Assembly: GCF_020889785.1 (NCBI RefSeq)
Contig: NZ_JACMYK010000060.1
Location: 1-41,829 of the forward strand
Length of the DNA stretch: 41,829 bases
Direction: 5' to 3'
From: Bradyrhizobium acaciae
GTDB lineage: Bacteria > Pseudomonadota > Alphaproteobacteria > Rhizobiales > Xanthobacteraceae
Numbering within the stretch: position 1 is the first letter of the stretch; each line of letters opens with the position of its first letter. Made by a program: the position numbers and the translations under genes. Under the pieces are notes generated by a model. That model made no database searches. It had not been told where the DNA came from and worked only from the letters and a program-made list of their open reading frames with translations. Shown piece after piece: positions 1 through 12,083 of this stretch.

Positions 1-1
1 C

Positions 2-4105
<4,104 letters not shown>

Positions 4106-4118
4106 TCGGCGATCGAAC

Positions 4119-5618
4119 ATGATGGACCATGAAAAGGTAAACATCCTTCTGGTCGACGACCAGCCGGCGAAGCTGCTGGCCTATGAGGTTATCCTGAAGG
4201 AGCTCGGCGAAACGCTCGTCGCGGCATCGTCGGGCCGCGAGGCGCTCGAGTTCCTGCTCAAGAACGAAGTCGCCGTCATCCTGGTCGACGTCTGCATGCC
4301 CGAGCTCGACGGCTTCGAGCTCGCGGCGATGATCCGCGAGCATCCGCGTTTCCAGAAGACGGCGATGATCTTCATCTCGGCAATCCAGGTCAGCGACATC
4401 GATCGGCTGCGCGGCTACGAGATGGGCGCGGTCGACTACGTCCCGGTGCCGGTCGTGCCCGAGGTGCTGCGCGCAAAGATCCGCGTGTTCGCCGAGCTCT
4501 ACCGCAAGACACGGCAGCTCGAACGCCTCAATGCCGAGCTCGAGGACCGCGTGCGCGCGCGCACCGCCGAGCTCGAGCAGTCGACCACGCGGCTGGTCGA
4601 GAGCGAGGCGCGCCGCAGCATGGCGATCGCCGCCGGCAAGATGGGCTCGTGGGACTGGGATTGGGTCAACGGCGACTGGATGTGGGACGAGGGGCAATAC
4701 AAGATCTTCGGCGTCGACCCGAAATCCTTCACCCTGACATCAGACAACATCCAGGCACTGTTTCACCCCGATGATGTCGAGGAGCTGAAGCAGGCCTGGG
4801 CTGGGTTCGGCAACGGACGGACGTCTTATGAAGCCGAATTCCGCGTCATGCGGCCGGACGGCGAGGTGCGCTGGTGCGTCGGCACGGCCGCGGCCACCAG
4901 TGACAGGAACGGCAGGGTGGTGCGGGTGAGCGGTGTCACCGTCGATATCACCGATCGCAAGAAGGCCGAGGAACGCCAGAACCTGTTGACCCGCGAGGTC
5001 GACCATCGCGCCAAGAATGCGCTCGCGCTGGCGCAATCGATCGTGCGGCTGACGCGCGCGCAGAACGTGACGGCCTATGTACGCGCGGTCGAAGGCCGCA
5101 TCACGGCGCTGGCGCGGGTTCACACCGTGTTGTCGCTGTCGAGCTGGCAGGGTGCCGAGATCCGCCGGCTGGTGACCGAGGAGATCGCGCCTTATTCCGA
5201 GGCCGGACAGATCCAGATCGAGGGCGGGGAGGTGCAGTTGCAGCCCGCGACCGCACAGACGCTGGCTCTAGCACTGCACGAGCTCGTCACCAACTCCGCC
5301 AAATACGGCAGCCTGTCGGTGCTGTCAGGCCGGCTCGCGATCACCTGGGAAGTGCAGGATGACACGCTGATCCTGGCCTGGGTGGAATCCGGCGGACCGC
5401 CGGTGACCAAGCCGAAGCAGAAGGGTTTCGGCACCAGAAGCGTGATCGCCAGTATCGAGACCCAGCTCGGCGGGCGAGCCGATTTCGATTGGCACGTTGA
5501 GGGCCTGGTGTGCCGGCTCACGGTTCCGCTCAAGGCGCAGGTTGGAGAGCCGGCGACCTACCGCGATCTGTCGACGACGGCCGAGCGCAAACCGATGGCC
5601 AGTTCCAGGGCCGTCTAG
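4119..5618 (+). CDS. receiver-PAS-HWE histidine kinase
   Basis: A 499-residue protein. Residues 7-125 form a receiver with Asp57 in LVDVCMPELDG. The position that normally holds the conserved Lys of the KP motif reads DYVPVPVVPE, so this Lys is missing. A coiled coil (about 125-165) leads to a PAS domain (about 170-290) ending in DITDRKKAEE. The kinase part is of the HWE/HisKA_2 class: His296 in EVDHRAKNALAL, the N-box ALHELVTNSAKYG, the WVESGGPP motif that names the family, and a GFGTRSV glycine box. HWE kinases in alphaproteobacteria often feed PhyR or single-domain receivers. ATG 4119 is followed directly by a second ATG at 4122; either could start. It follows the poly-HAMP kinase by 13 bp, which suggests one operon and possibly one phosphorelay. 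No membrane segment is seen. Confidence 0.92.
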   Translation: MMDHEKVNILLVDDQPAKLLAYEVILKELGETLVAASSGREALEFLLKNEVAVILVDVCMPELDGFELAAMIREHPRFQKTAMIFISAIQVSDIDRLRGYEMGAVDYVPVPVVPEVLRAKIRVFAELYRKTRQLERLNAELEDRVRARTAELEQSTTRLVESEARRSMAIAAGKMGSWDWDWVNGDWMWDEGQYKIFGVDPKSFTLTSDNIQALFHPDDVEELKQAWAGFGNGRTSYEAEFRVMRPDGEVRWCVGTAAATSDRNGRVVRVSGVTVDITDRKKAEERQNLLTREVDHRAKNALALAQSIVRLTRAQNVTAYVRAVEGRITALARVHTVLSLSSWQGAEIRRLVTEEIAPYSEAGQIQIEGGEVQLQPATAQTLALALHELVTNSAKYGSLSVLSGRLAITWEVQDDTLILAWVESGGPPVTKPKQKGFGTRSVIASIETQLGGRADFDWHVEGLVCRLTVPLKAQVGEPATYRDLSTTAERKPMASSRAV

Positions 5619-5633
5619 GCATCCTGCAAAACA

Positions 5634-5659
5634 GGAACCAAGCACCCGGCGCTGCGGTT
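5634..5659 (+). promoter_or_regulatory. EcfG-type promoter for the efflux operon
   Basis: GGAAC at 5634-5638, 17 bp, then GGTT ending at 5659, about 42 bp before the GTG start of the HlyD-like gene. It matches the alphaproteobacterial general-stress pattern GGAAC-N16/17-CGTT except for the first base of the -10. Confidence 0.5.
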
Positions 5660-5701
5660 AACGAGGGCTGATTGCTCCCGTTCGTAGCCTGAGGTGCTGC
5701 C

Positions 5702-6859
5702 GTGGATGCCCAAACCCGAGAGCGCGGGCCGTCCGTGGAGGAACCGCGGCAGCCCGGGCGCACCCCCGAGCAAAAATCTCGACCCGACCGTGCATCCTCG
5801 CCGCAACAGGATGCCGACCGCAAGCCGTCGATGCGTGACCGGCTGCGCGAGCACTGGATACTCGCGAGCGCCGGCGCCTGTCTGCTTCTGCTCGCGCTCG
5901 TTGGTGGCACGGCCTACTGGCTCAATGTCCGCCACTATGAATCGACCGATGACGCGTTCGTAGCGGCGCGTAGCTTTGCCGTCGCGTCGAAGGTCGGCGG
6001 CTATGTCGTCGAGGTCCCCGTCACCGACAACCAGCACGTCGACGCCGGCGATCTCCTCGCGAGGATCGACGAGCGCGACTATAAGATCGCGGTCGATCAG
6101 GCCAGTGCACAGGTCGCAGTCGCCGAAGCCAACATCGCCAACGTGCAGGCGCAGATCGACAGCCAGCAGGAGCAGATCAAAGAGGCCAAGGCGCAGGCGC
6201 AACAAGCCGAAGCCCAATTGAAATTCGCCGAGCAAGAGGCCGCCCGTGCGCAAGACCTCGTCGAGAAGGGGGCAGGCACGGTGCAGCGGCAGCAGCAGAC
6301 GCACTCCGATCTCGATGCCCAACAGGCCAATGCAAGCCGTGCCAGGACGGCGGTGACCGCCGCCGAACTTGGTGTCAAGACGCTCGAGGCTCAGCTCAAG
6401 AGCAGCAAGGCTTCGCTGGAGCAGGCGCAGGCACAGCTCGATCAGGCCAAGTTGAACCTGCAATATACGAGCGTCGTCGCGGCCCAGCCCGGACGCGTCG
6501 TGAAGCTGAGCGGCGCGGTCGGCACCTATGTCGCGCCGGCGCAGAGCGTCATGATGTTCGTTCCCGACGAAATCTGGATCACCGCCAACTACAAGGAAAC
6601 GCAGCTGACGGACATGCGTCCGGGCCAGCCGGTCGAGATCAGGATCGATGCTTATCCGGGACGCAAGCTCACCGGCCACGTGGCGTCGGTTCAGCCGGGC
6701 TCGGGCACCGCGTTCAGCCTGCTGCCGGCGGAGAACGCGACCGGCAATTACGTCAAGGTCGTGCAGCGCGTTCCGGTGAAGATCGTGGTCGACAACTGGC
6801 CCGCGGATCTGCCGGTCGGGCCGGGCATGTCGGTCGTGCCCTGGACCAAGGTGCGATGA
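5702..6859 (+). CDS. HlyD/EmrA-family membrane fusion protein
   Basis: A 385-residue periplasmic adaptor of an efflux pump. A basic, Pro-rich cytoplasmic tail (1-50) is followed by one membrane segment (about 52-73), the EmrA hallmark YESTDDAFV, a biotinyl-lipoyl-like half (SKVGGYVVEV, residues about 95-125), a long Ala/Gln-rich coiled-coil hairpin (about 128-255), the second lipoyl half (TSVVAAQPGRVVKLSG) and a beta-barrel region with NYKETQL. Start is GTG 5702; no in-frame ATG precedes the membrane segment except Met44, which would remove most of the tail. The stop overlaps the next start (ATGA), so adaptor and transporter are translationally coupled. The substrate cannot be read from the sequence; the EmrAB family exports hydrophobic toxins. 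An outer-membrane partner is not encoded here. Confidence 0.92.
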   Translation: MDAQTRERGPSVEEPRQPGRTPEQKSRPDRASSPQQDADRKPSMRDRLREHWILASAGACLLLLALVGGTAYWLNVRHYESTDDAFVAARSFAVASKVGGYVVEVPVTDNQHVDAGDLLARIDERDYKIAVDQASAQVAVAEANIANVQAQIDSQQEQIKEAKAQAQQAEAQLKFAEQEAARAQDLVEKGAGTVQRQQQTHSDLDAQQANASRARTAVTAAELGVKTLEAQLKSSKASLEQAQAQLDQAKLNLQYTSVVAAQPGRVVKLSGAVGTYVAPAQSVMMFVPDEIWITANYKETQLTDMRPGQPVEIRIDAYPGRKLTGHVASVQPGSGTAFSLLPAENATGNYVKVVQRVPVKIVVDNWPADLPVGPGMSVVPWTKVR

Positions 6860-8469
6860 GCGACGTTGCGGCAGGCGGCGGCGCGGCCTGGTCGCCGGAG
6901 CGGTCGGCTGCCGGTGGGCACAATCCCTATCTGATTGCCTTCGTCGTCTCGATCGCGACGTTCATGGAGGTGCTGGACACCACGATCGCCAACGTGGCCC
7001 TGCGCCACATTGCAGGCGGGCTCGCCGTCGGCATCGACGAGAGCACCTATGTCATCACCAGCTATCTCGTCGCCAACGCCATCGTGCTGTCGATCTCAGG
7101 CTGGCTCTCGACCGTGATCGGCCGCAAGCGCTTCTACATGATCTGCGTCGGCACGTTCGCATTTGCCTCGCTGCTGTGCGGGCTGGCCTGGAGCCTGGAG
7201 GCGCTGGTCCTGTTCCGGATCATCCAGGGCCTCGGCGGCGGCGGGATGGCAACCAGCGAGCAGGCGATCCTTGCCGACTCCTTTCCGCCGGCCAAGCGTG
7301 GCCAGGCGTTTGCGATCTACGGCGTCGCGGTCGTCGTGGCCCCCGTGATCGGGCCGACGCTCGGCGGGTGGATCACCGACACCTATACCTGGCACTGGAT
7401 CTTCCTGATCAACGTGCCGATGGGCCTGATCTCGCTGTTCCTGGTCGGGACTTTGGTCAAGGAGCCGTCCGGCGCCGAGGAGGAGCGCAAGGAATTGCTC
7501 AAGGACGGCCTGCGGGTCGACTACATCGGATTCGTGCTGGTCGCGATCGGGCTCGGCTCGCTCGAGTTCGTGCTCGACGAAGGCCAGCGCAAGGACTGGT
7601 TCGGGTCCGACATGATCACGGGCTTCGCACTGGCTTCCGCGGTTTGCTTGATTGCGCTGGTCCCCTGGGAGCTGACGCGCAAGGATCCGATCGTCGACCT
7701 TCGTCTGCTGGGACGGCGCCAGTTCGGATCGTGCTTCCTGGTGATGCTGTGCACCGGCGCGGTCCTGATCTCGTCGACGCAGCTGATACCGCAATTGTTG
7801 CAGACCGAGCTGAACTATACCGCGCTGCTTGCCGGGCTCGCGCTGTCGCCCGGCGGCATTGTCACGTTGATCCTGATGCCGGTAGTCGGCAATCTCGTCA
7901 GTCGCGTGCAGCCGAAATATCTGATCGCGCTCGGCGGCTGCATCGTCGCATTCTCGATGTGGCATCTGACCGGGCTGAACGGCGACATTACCTATGGCTA
8001 TGCCGCGCTGGCGCGCATCTTCCTTTCCGCCGGCCTTCCGTTCCTGTTTCTGCCGGTGACGACGGCGTCCTACGATGGCGTGCCGCCGGACAAGACCAAC
8101 CAGGCATCGGCGCTGATCAACGTCGCCCGCAACATCGGCGGTTCGATGGGCGTCGCGCTGGCCCAGACGGCGCTCGCGCAACGCCAGCAATTCCACCAGA
8201 GCCGGCTGATCGAGCATGCCGCACCGTCCGATATCGGGTATCAGCAGACCATCGATACGATGACGCGCTATTTCCAGGCGCAGGGGTCGAATGCATCGGA
8301 TGCCGCATCTCAGGCGATCGCCTGGGTCGGCCAGACCCTGCAGCAGCAGGTCGATCTCCTTGCCTATATCGACGTGTTCTGGTTGCTCTCGATCATCGGC
8401 CTTGTGATGATCCCGCTTGCGCTGATCATCAAGCCGGTCGATCTGACGTCGTCGCCCAAGGGACATTGA
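6856..8469 (+). CDS. DHA2-family (EmrB/QacA) MFS efflux transporter
   Basis: A 537-residue inner-membrane protein of the 14-helix drug:H+ antiporter-2 family. It begins with the family signature FMEVLDTTIANVALRHIAG in helix 1, followed by SGWLSTVIGRKRFY (motif A) and the motif C-like stretch VAPVIGPTLGGWI in helix 5. It overlaps the adaptor gene by 4 bp, as expected of an EmrAB pair that spans the inner membrane and periplasm. Length is normal for the family. The residues that set substrate choice are not predictable by eye. Confidence 0.93.
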   Translation: MSDVAAGGGAAWSPERSAAGGHNPYLIAFVVSIATFMEVLDTTIANVALRHIAGGLAVGIDESTYVITSYLVANAIVLSISGWLSTVIGRKRFYMICVGTFAFASLLCGLAWSLEALVLFRIIQGLGGGGMATSEQAILADSFPPAKRGQAFAIYGVAVVVAPVIGPTLGGWITDTYTWHWIFLINVPMGLISLFLVGTLVKEPSGAEEERKELLKDGLRVDYIGFVLVAIGLGSLEFVLDEGQRKDWFGSDMITGFALASAVCLIALVPWELTRKDPIVDLRLLGRRQFGSCFLVMLCTGAVLISSTQLIPQLLQTELNYTALLAGLALSPGGIVTLILMPVVGNLVSRVQPKYLIALGGCIVAFSMWHLTGLNGDITYGYAALARIFLSAGLPFLFLPVTTASYDGVPPDKTNQASALINVARNIGGSMGVALAQTALAQRQQFHQSRLIEHAAPSDIGYQQTIDTMTRYFQAQGSNASDAASQAIAWVGQTLQQQVDLLAYIDVFWLLSIIGLVMIPLALIIKPVDLTSSPKGH

Positions 8470-8559
8470 GGGCCATAGAGCAGACGACATTGTGAACTCG
8501 GCCGGCGGTCGAACCGCGCTATGACCTGCATAACCGAACGGACATCAGGCGAGGGGTAC

Positions 8560-9903
8560 ATGCTGAACACGAACTTTGCCGGTGTGGGTCTGACGGTCGT
8601 CATCCTCGCAGCGACCGGCATCACCCGGTCGGCCGCCGAGCCCGTGCTGAAAGGCACCGAGGCGTTTGGTGACTGGCAGCGCGACAAGCCGGGCACGGTA
8701 CGCCTGATCACACCGCAGGACTTGCCCAAACCGGGTGCTACGGCTTCCAGCAGCAATTCGTCGCGCGTGGTGCAGAGGCCAGCCTCGGCGGTGCCGCAGG
8801 TGCCGGCGGGGTTCAAGATGGAGCTGTTTGCGAGCGGGCTCAGCGGCCCGCGGATCATTCGCACGGCGCCCAATGGCGACATCTTCGTGGTGGAAACCGG
8901 CCCCGGCCGTATTCACGTCCTGCGCAGCGACAACGGCGCCAGCAAGCCTGCGACCAACGAAGTCTACGCAACCGGGTTGAACCGCCCGTTCGGCGTCGCG
9001 TTCTTTCCGAACGGTGACAATCCGCAATGGCTCTATGTCGCCAACACCGACAGCGTCGTGCGCTTTGCCTACCGCAACGGCGATCTCAAAGCACAGGGCA
9101 AGCCAGAGACGATCGTCGCCCGCTTGCCGCACGGCTACGGCCATTCCACGCGTGACATCGTGTTCACGCCGGACGACAAGCGGATGCTGGTGTCGGTCGG
9201 GTCCGCCGGCAACGCAGGCGAGGGGCTTGGCCAACCTCCTGGCGGCATCGAGGCCTGGAGCCGCGACCACGCGCTTGGCGCAGCCTGGGGAGCCGAGGCC
9301 GATCGCGCCGCCGTGCTTGCCTTCGATCCGGATGGCAAGAACCAGAAGCTGTTCGCCACGGGGATCCGCAACTGCGTTGGACTTGCGATCCAGCCCGGAA
9401 GCGGCACGCCGTGGTGTTCGACCAACGAACGCGATGGCCGCGGCGACAACCTTGTGCCCGATTATGTGACGCGGATTCGCGAAGGCGCGTTCTACGGCTG
9501 GCCTTGGTATTATATCGGTGCCAACGAGGATCCCGCGCATGCCGGCGCGCGGCCTGACCTGAAGGACAAGGTGACGGTCCCCGATGTGCTGTTGCAGGCG
9601 CACTCGGCCTCGCTTGGCCTGACCTTCTACACCGGCAGCAAGTTTCCGTCCGAGTATCGCGGCGACGCGTTTGCCGCCGAGCACGGCTCATGGAATCGGT
9701 CGAAGCGCACTGGCTACAAGGTCATTCGCATCAGGCTGAAGGATGGCGTGCCGACCGGCGAGTACGAGGATTTCGTCACCGGCTTTGTCGTCGGCGACAA
9801 CGAGGTCTGGGGCCGTCCGGTCGGCGTGACCGTGGCGCGCGACGGCGCGCTGCTGGTCTCCGAGGACGGCAATGGCACGATCTGGCGCGTCAGCCACGAC
9901 TAA
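8560..9903 (+). CDS. secreted PQQ-type sugar (sorbosone) dehydrogenase
   Basis: A 447-residue protein of the glucose/sorbosone dehydrogenase beta-propeller family. An in-frame ATG at 8521 exists, but ATG 8560 has a good Shine-Dalgarno (GAGGGGT, 8551-8557) and starts a clear signal peptide ending near SAAEP, so 8560 is preferred. Family landmarks are RPFGVAFFPNG, GHSTRDIVFTPD, GIRNCVGLAIQPG, NERDGRGDNLVPDY, GAFYGWPWYYIG and AAEHGSWNR. Such enzymes oxidise sugars in the periplasm with PQQ as cofactor; the true substrate is unknown. It lies 90 bp behind the efflux pair in the same orientation, and no PQQ biosynthesis genes are in the window. A paralogue of equal length sits at 37861. Confidence 0.9.
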   Translation: MLNTNFAGVGLTVVILAATGITRSAAEPVLKGTEAFGDWQRDKPGTVRLITPQDLPKPGATASSSNSSRVVQRPASAVPQVPAGFKMELFASGLSGPRIIRTAPNGDIFVVETGPGRIHVLRSDNGASKPATNEVYATGLNRPFGVAFFPNGDNPQWLYVANTDSVVRFAYRNGDLKAQGKPETIVARLPHGYGHSTRDIVFTPDDKRMLVSVGSAGNAGEGLGQPPGGIEAWSRDHALGAAWGAEADRAAVLAFDPDGKNQKLFATGIRNCVGLAIQPGSGTPWCSTNERDGRGDNLVPDYVTRIREGAFYGWPWYYIGANEDPAHAGARPDLKDKVTVPDVLLQAHSASLGLTFYTGSKFPSEYRGDAFAAEHGSWNRSKRTGYKVIRIRLKDGVPTGEYEDFVTGFVVGDNEVWGRPVGVTVARDGALLVSEDGNGTIWRVSHD

Positions 9904-9921
9904 CCGTTCGATCAGCTGCCG

Positions 9922-10179
9922 CTATCCGAGGCCATCCTTGAGGCCGTAGTCCTCGTAGATCGTGAGCGGGTCGGTATCCGGAAACAACCGGCACTTGGCC
10001 TGCGCCAGATGCAGCGTAACCGCGCCGGCCTCGCATCTCGCGGTCAGGATTTTCCGGACATCCTCCATATGCGCACGCGGCTGATGCTTTGACGGCAGCT
10101 GTTCAAGCGCAACCAGCGCGGTAGCCAGGGCCTCCGTGACCACCCATTCGTCATGTCCGGTAATTCCCTTTCGCGGCAT
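9922..10179 (-). CDS. conserved small hypothetical protein
   Basis: 85 residues, converging on the sugar dehydrogenase (18 bp between stops). A strong Shine-Dalgarno (GGAGG, 8 nt before ATG 10179) supports it. The sequence is soluble and helical, with a His/Cys-containing middle (RCEAGAVTLHLAQAKCRLF) and no recognised domain. Function unknown. Confidence 0.75.
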   Translation of the reverse strand: MPRKGITGHDEWVVTEALATALVALEQLPSKHQPRAHMEDVRKILTARCEAGAVTLHLAQAKCRLFPDTDPLTIYEDYGLKDGLG

Positions 10180-10377
10180 TGCGACATCCTCCGTAGCACC
10201 GGCTGCGACATTGTAACGCGAGAAGGGTGGGGGCTGTCATCAGCCAACATGGGCAGGGCAGCAAGGAACCGGTTCGCGCGGGCCATGCCACGATGCGTCG
10301 CAGGGAACCAGCATGGCAACGCGCGGCGGCAATGATTACAACGACGGTCGCCCTTTCATCGATAACCACGCTGCCGG

Positions 10378-11196
10378 ATGTTCGAACCCTATCTCTCGGC
10401 CTGGAGCCTCGTCCCAGACGGCGACCCGATCGCGACGCACGCCGCACGGTTGCTGCCGGTACGACGGCACGGCGAGCCCGCAATGCTCAAGCTCTCGCAC
10501 GAGCCGGACGAGCGCCTCGGCGCCATCGTGATGGAGTGGTGGGATGGAGACGGCGCGGCGCGCGTCCTTGCCTGTGACGGCGATGCGCTCCTGCTCGAAC
10601 GGGCGATGGGTTCGGCTTCGCTCGGTCGAATGGCGCGAACCGGCCGGGACGATGAGGCCTGCAGAATTCTCTGTGCAACGGCCGATCGGCTTCACGCCCC
10701 GCGAGCGAAGCCACGGCCGGATCTGACGCCGCTTGCGGACTGGTTTCGCGAGCTATGGCCGGCGGCCGGCGCGCATGGCGGCACTCTGAACCGATCGGCT
10801 GAAGTCGCCCAGGTACTGCTTTGCGATCAGCGCGAGATCGTAGTGCTGCATGGCGACCTGCACCACGACAACGTACTCGACTTCGGTGCGCGGGGCTGGC
10901 TCGCGATCGATCCAAAACATCTCGTCGGCGAGCGCGGCTTCGACTTCGCCAACATCTTCACCAATCCTGACCTTGCGGACCCGACATCGCCGGTCGCGAC
11001 CCAACCCGGCTGCTTTGCGCGGCGGCTCGACATTGTCGTGGAAGCAGCGCGGCTCGATCGCCGGCGCATGCTGTCATGGATCGTGGCGTGGACCGGTCTG
11101 TCGGCGGCATGGTTTCTTGGCGCCGACGATCCGCTCGCCGAAATCGACCTGCAGATTGCAAAGCTTGCCGCGGCCGAGCTCGACCGGATGGGGTAG
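10378..11196 (+). CDS. APH(6)-like aminoglycoside/streptomycin phosphotransferase
   Basis: A 272-residue kinase-fold protein resembling streptomycin 6-phosphotransferases. The N-terminus MFEPYLSAWSLVPDG and LLPVRRHGEPAMLKL (nucleotide-binding Lys) are family-like. The catalytic loop HGDLHHDNVL and the metal-binding loop AIDPKHLVGERGFDFANIF are intact, so it may be active. These enzymes transfer phosphate from ATP to a hydroxyl on streptomycin. Being chromosomal, alone and with no mobile-element signs, it may be an intrinsic kinase with another substrate. ATG 10378 is chosen because the family begins just here; the Shine-Dalgarno is weak. Confidence 0.85.
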   Translation: MFEPYLSAWSLVPDGDPIATHAARLLPVRRHGEPAMLKLSHEPDERLGAIVMEWWDGDGAARVLACDGDALLLERAMGSASLGRMARTGRDDEACRILCATADRLHAPRAKPRPDLTPLADWFRELWPAAGAHGGTLNRSAEVAQVLLCDQREIVVLHGDLHHDNVLDFGARGWLAIDPKHLVGERGFDFANIFTNPDLADPTSPVATQPGCFARRLDIVVEAARLDRRRMLSWIVAWTGLSAAWFLGADDPLAEIDLQIAKLAAAELDRMG

Positions 11197-11208
11197 CGCC
11201 GGCAGCGG

Positions 11209-11376
11209 CTATGCCGCCGCAGCACTCGCTCCACTCAGCGAAACACTCAGGATTCGCCACTTCGAAATATCGAAGAAGTAGGCGGCCTTGATGCGCGCGG
11301 ATGCGGGGTCCGGCGCCTGAATCGCCGTGTGGAATTGCCGCGTCCCATCGCTCAGCGAAATCCGGAATGTCTGCAT
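11209..11376 (-). CDS. small hypothetical protein
   Basis: 55 residues starting MQTFRISLSDG. ATG 11376 has a GGAGG Shine-Dalgarno 8 nt upstream, better than the in-frame ATG at 11391. It ends 12 bp from the phosphotransferase stop (convergent). The middle part (APDPASARIKAAYFFDI) looks like a small beta-alpha fold; the Ala-rich tail is low complexity. No function recognised. Confidence 0.65.
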   Translation of the reverse strand: MQTFRISLSDGTRQFHTAIQAPDPASARIKAAYFFDISKWRILSVSLSGASAAAA

Positions 11377-11482
11377 TGGTCGAACCTCCACGCGCGGATG
11401 CTGCGGCAGGGAGGGTTAACATCCGGTTGCTGACGATCGCGCTCGCGCGGCGCGCTCGCTTCGCGAGCGGTCGCTTTCTCAG

Positions 11483-11932
11483 TTAGGCCGACGGCAAGCG
11501 CACCATCGTATCCTCGGCGCCAACGATGCGTCCGTCCTGTGCACGCAGCTCGAGCCGCCGCACCGGCAGGCCATTCTTTCGGTCGACGAGCAGCACATGC
11601 GCCTCGTCGGGCTCGAAGAAGAAATCCTCGCCCCATTGCCGGAGCGCGACGAGGAGAGGGAACAGCCCGCGTCCCTTTTCGGTCAGCACATATTCCTGAT
11701 ACGGGCTGCCGTCCGCCGCGGGCACGGTCTCCATGATCCCATGCGCCAGCAGATTGCGGAGCCGGGCCGAAAGGATGTTCTTCGCAAGCCCGAGGCTCTT
11801 CTGAAACTCACCGAACCGGCGCAGCCCGTCGAACGCGTCGCGGACGATCAACAGCGACCACCAGTCGCCGATCGCATCCAGCGGCCGGGCGACGCCGCAC
11901 ATCGAGTGCCTGTGGCTCACTCTCTTGGCCAT
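11483..11932 (-). CDS. HxlR-family winged-helix transcriptional regulator
   Basis: 149 residues. The N-terminal half carries the HxlR signature CGVARPLDAIGDWWSLLIVR, then FGEFQKSLGLAKNILSARL (recognition helix) and YVLTEKGRGLFPLL (wing and end of domain). The single Cys near the N-terminus lies where several HxlR proteins sense thiol-reactive or electrophilic compounds. MAKRVSH at 11932 is the usual family start; an in-frame ATG at 11956 is also possible. It is transcribed away from the dehalogenase-like gene, and two matching palindromes lie in between, so it probably represses that gene and itself. Confidence 0.9.
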   Translation of the reverse strand: MAKRVSHRHSMCGVARPLDAIGDWWSLLIVRDAFDGLRRFGEFQKSLGLAKNILSARLRNLLAHGIMETVPAADGSPYQEYVLTEKGRGLFPLLVALRQWGEDFFFEPDEAHVLLVDRKNGLPVRRLELRAQDGRIVGAEDTMVRLPSA

Positions 11933-12019
11933 TGCGATTCGCCTGACGCTCCTCATCCCTACCTTGATCGGCTCGCTGTCGCGGCCGCAGCGACCGTCCG
12001 ATCACGACTTCGATATATC

Positions 12020-12036
12020 GGTTGCAAAGTAAAACC
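12020..12036. promoter_or_regulatory. second HxlR operator copy (imperfect)
   Basis: GGTTGCAAAGTAAAACC matches 14 of 17 positions of the core of the perfect palindrome 33 bp downstream (12053-12069). The 33-bp spacing is close to three helical turns, so two dimers could bind the same face. Inferred to be bound by the adjacent HxlR protein. Confidence 0.55.
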
Positions 12037-12049
12037 TCAAGCGATAGAC

Positions 12050-12072
12050 CATGGTTTCAAACTGAAACCATG
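12050..12072. promoter_or_regulatory. perfect palindrome, likely HxlR operator
   Basis: Arms CATGGTTTCA (12050-12059) and TGAAACCATG (12063-12072) are exact inverted repeats separated by AAC. The site ends 11 bp before the preferred GTG start at 12084, so bound regulator would block transcription or the ribosome-binding region of the hydrolase gene. Confidence 0.7.
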
Positions 12073-12083
12073 CGAGATTGACC

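Noticed and set aside
11452..11470. GC-rich hairpin after the HxlR gene as a terminator
   Set aside because: The stem is only 7 bp and no T run follows on the minus strand.
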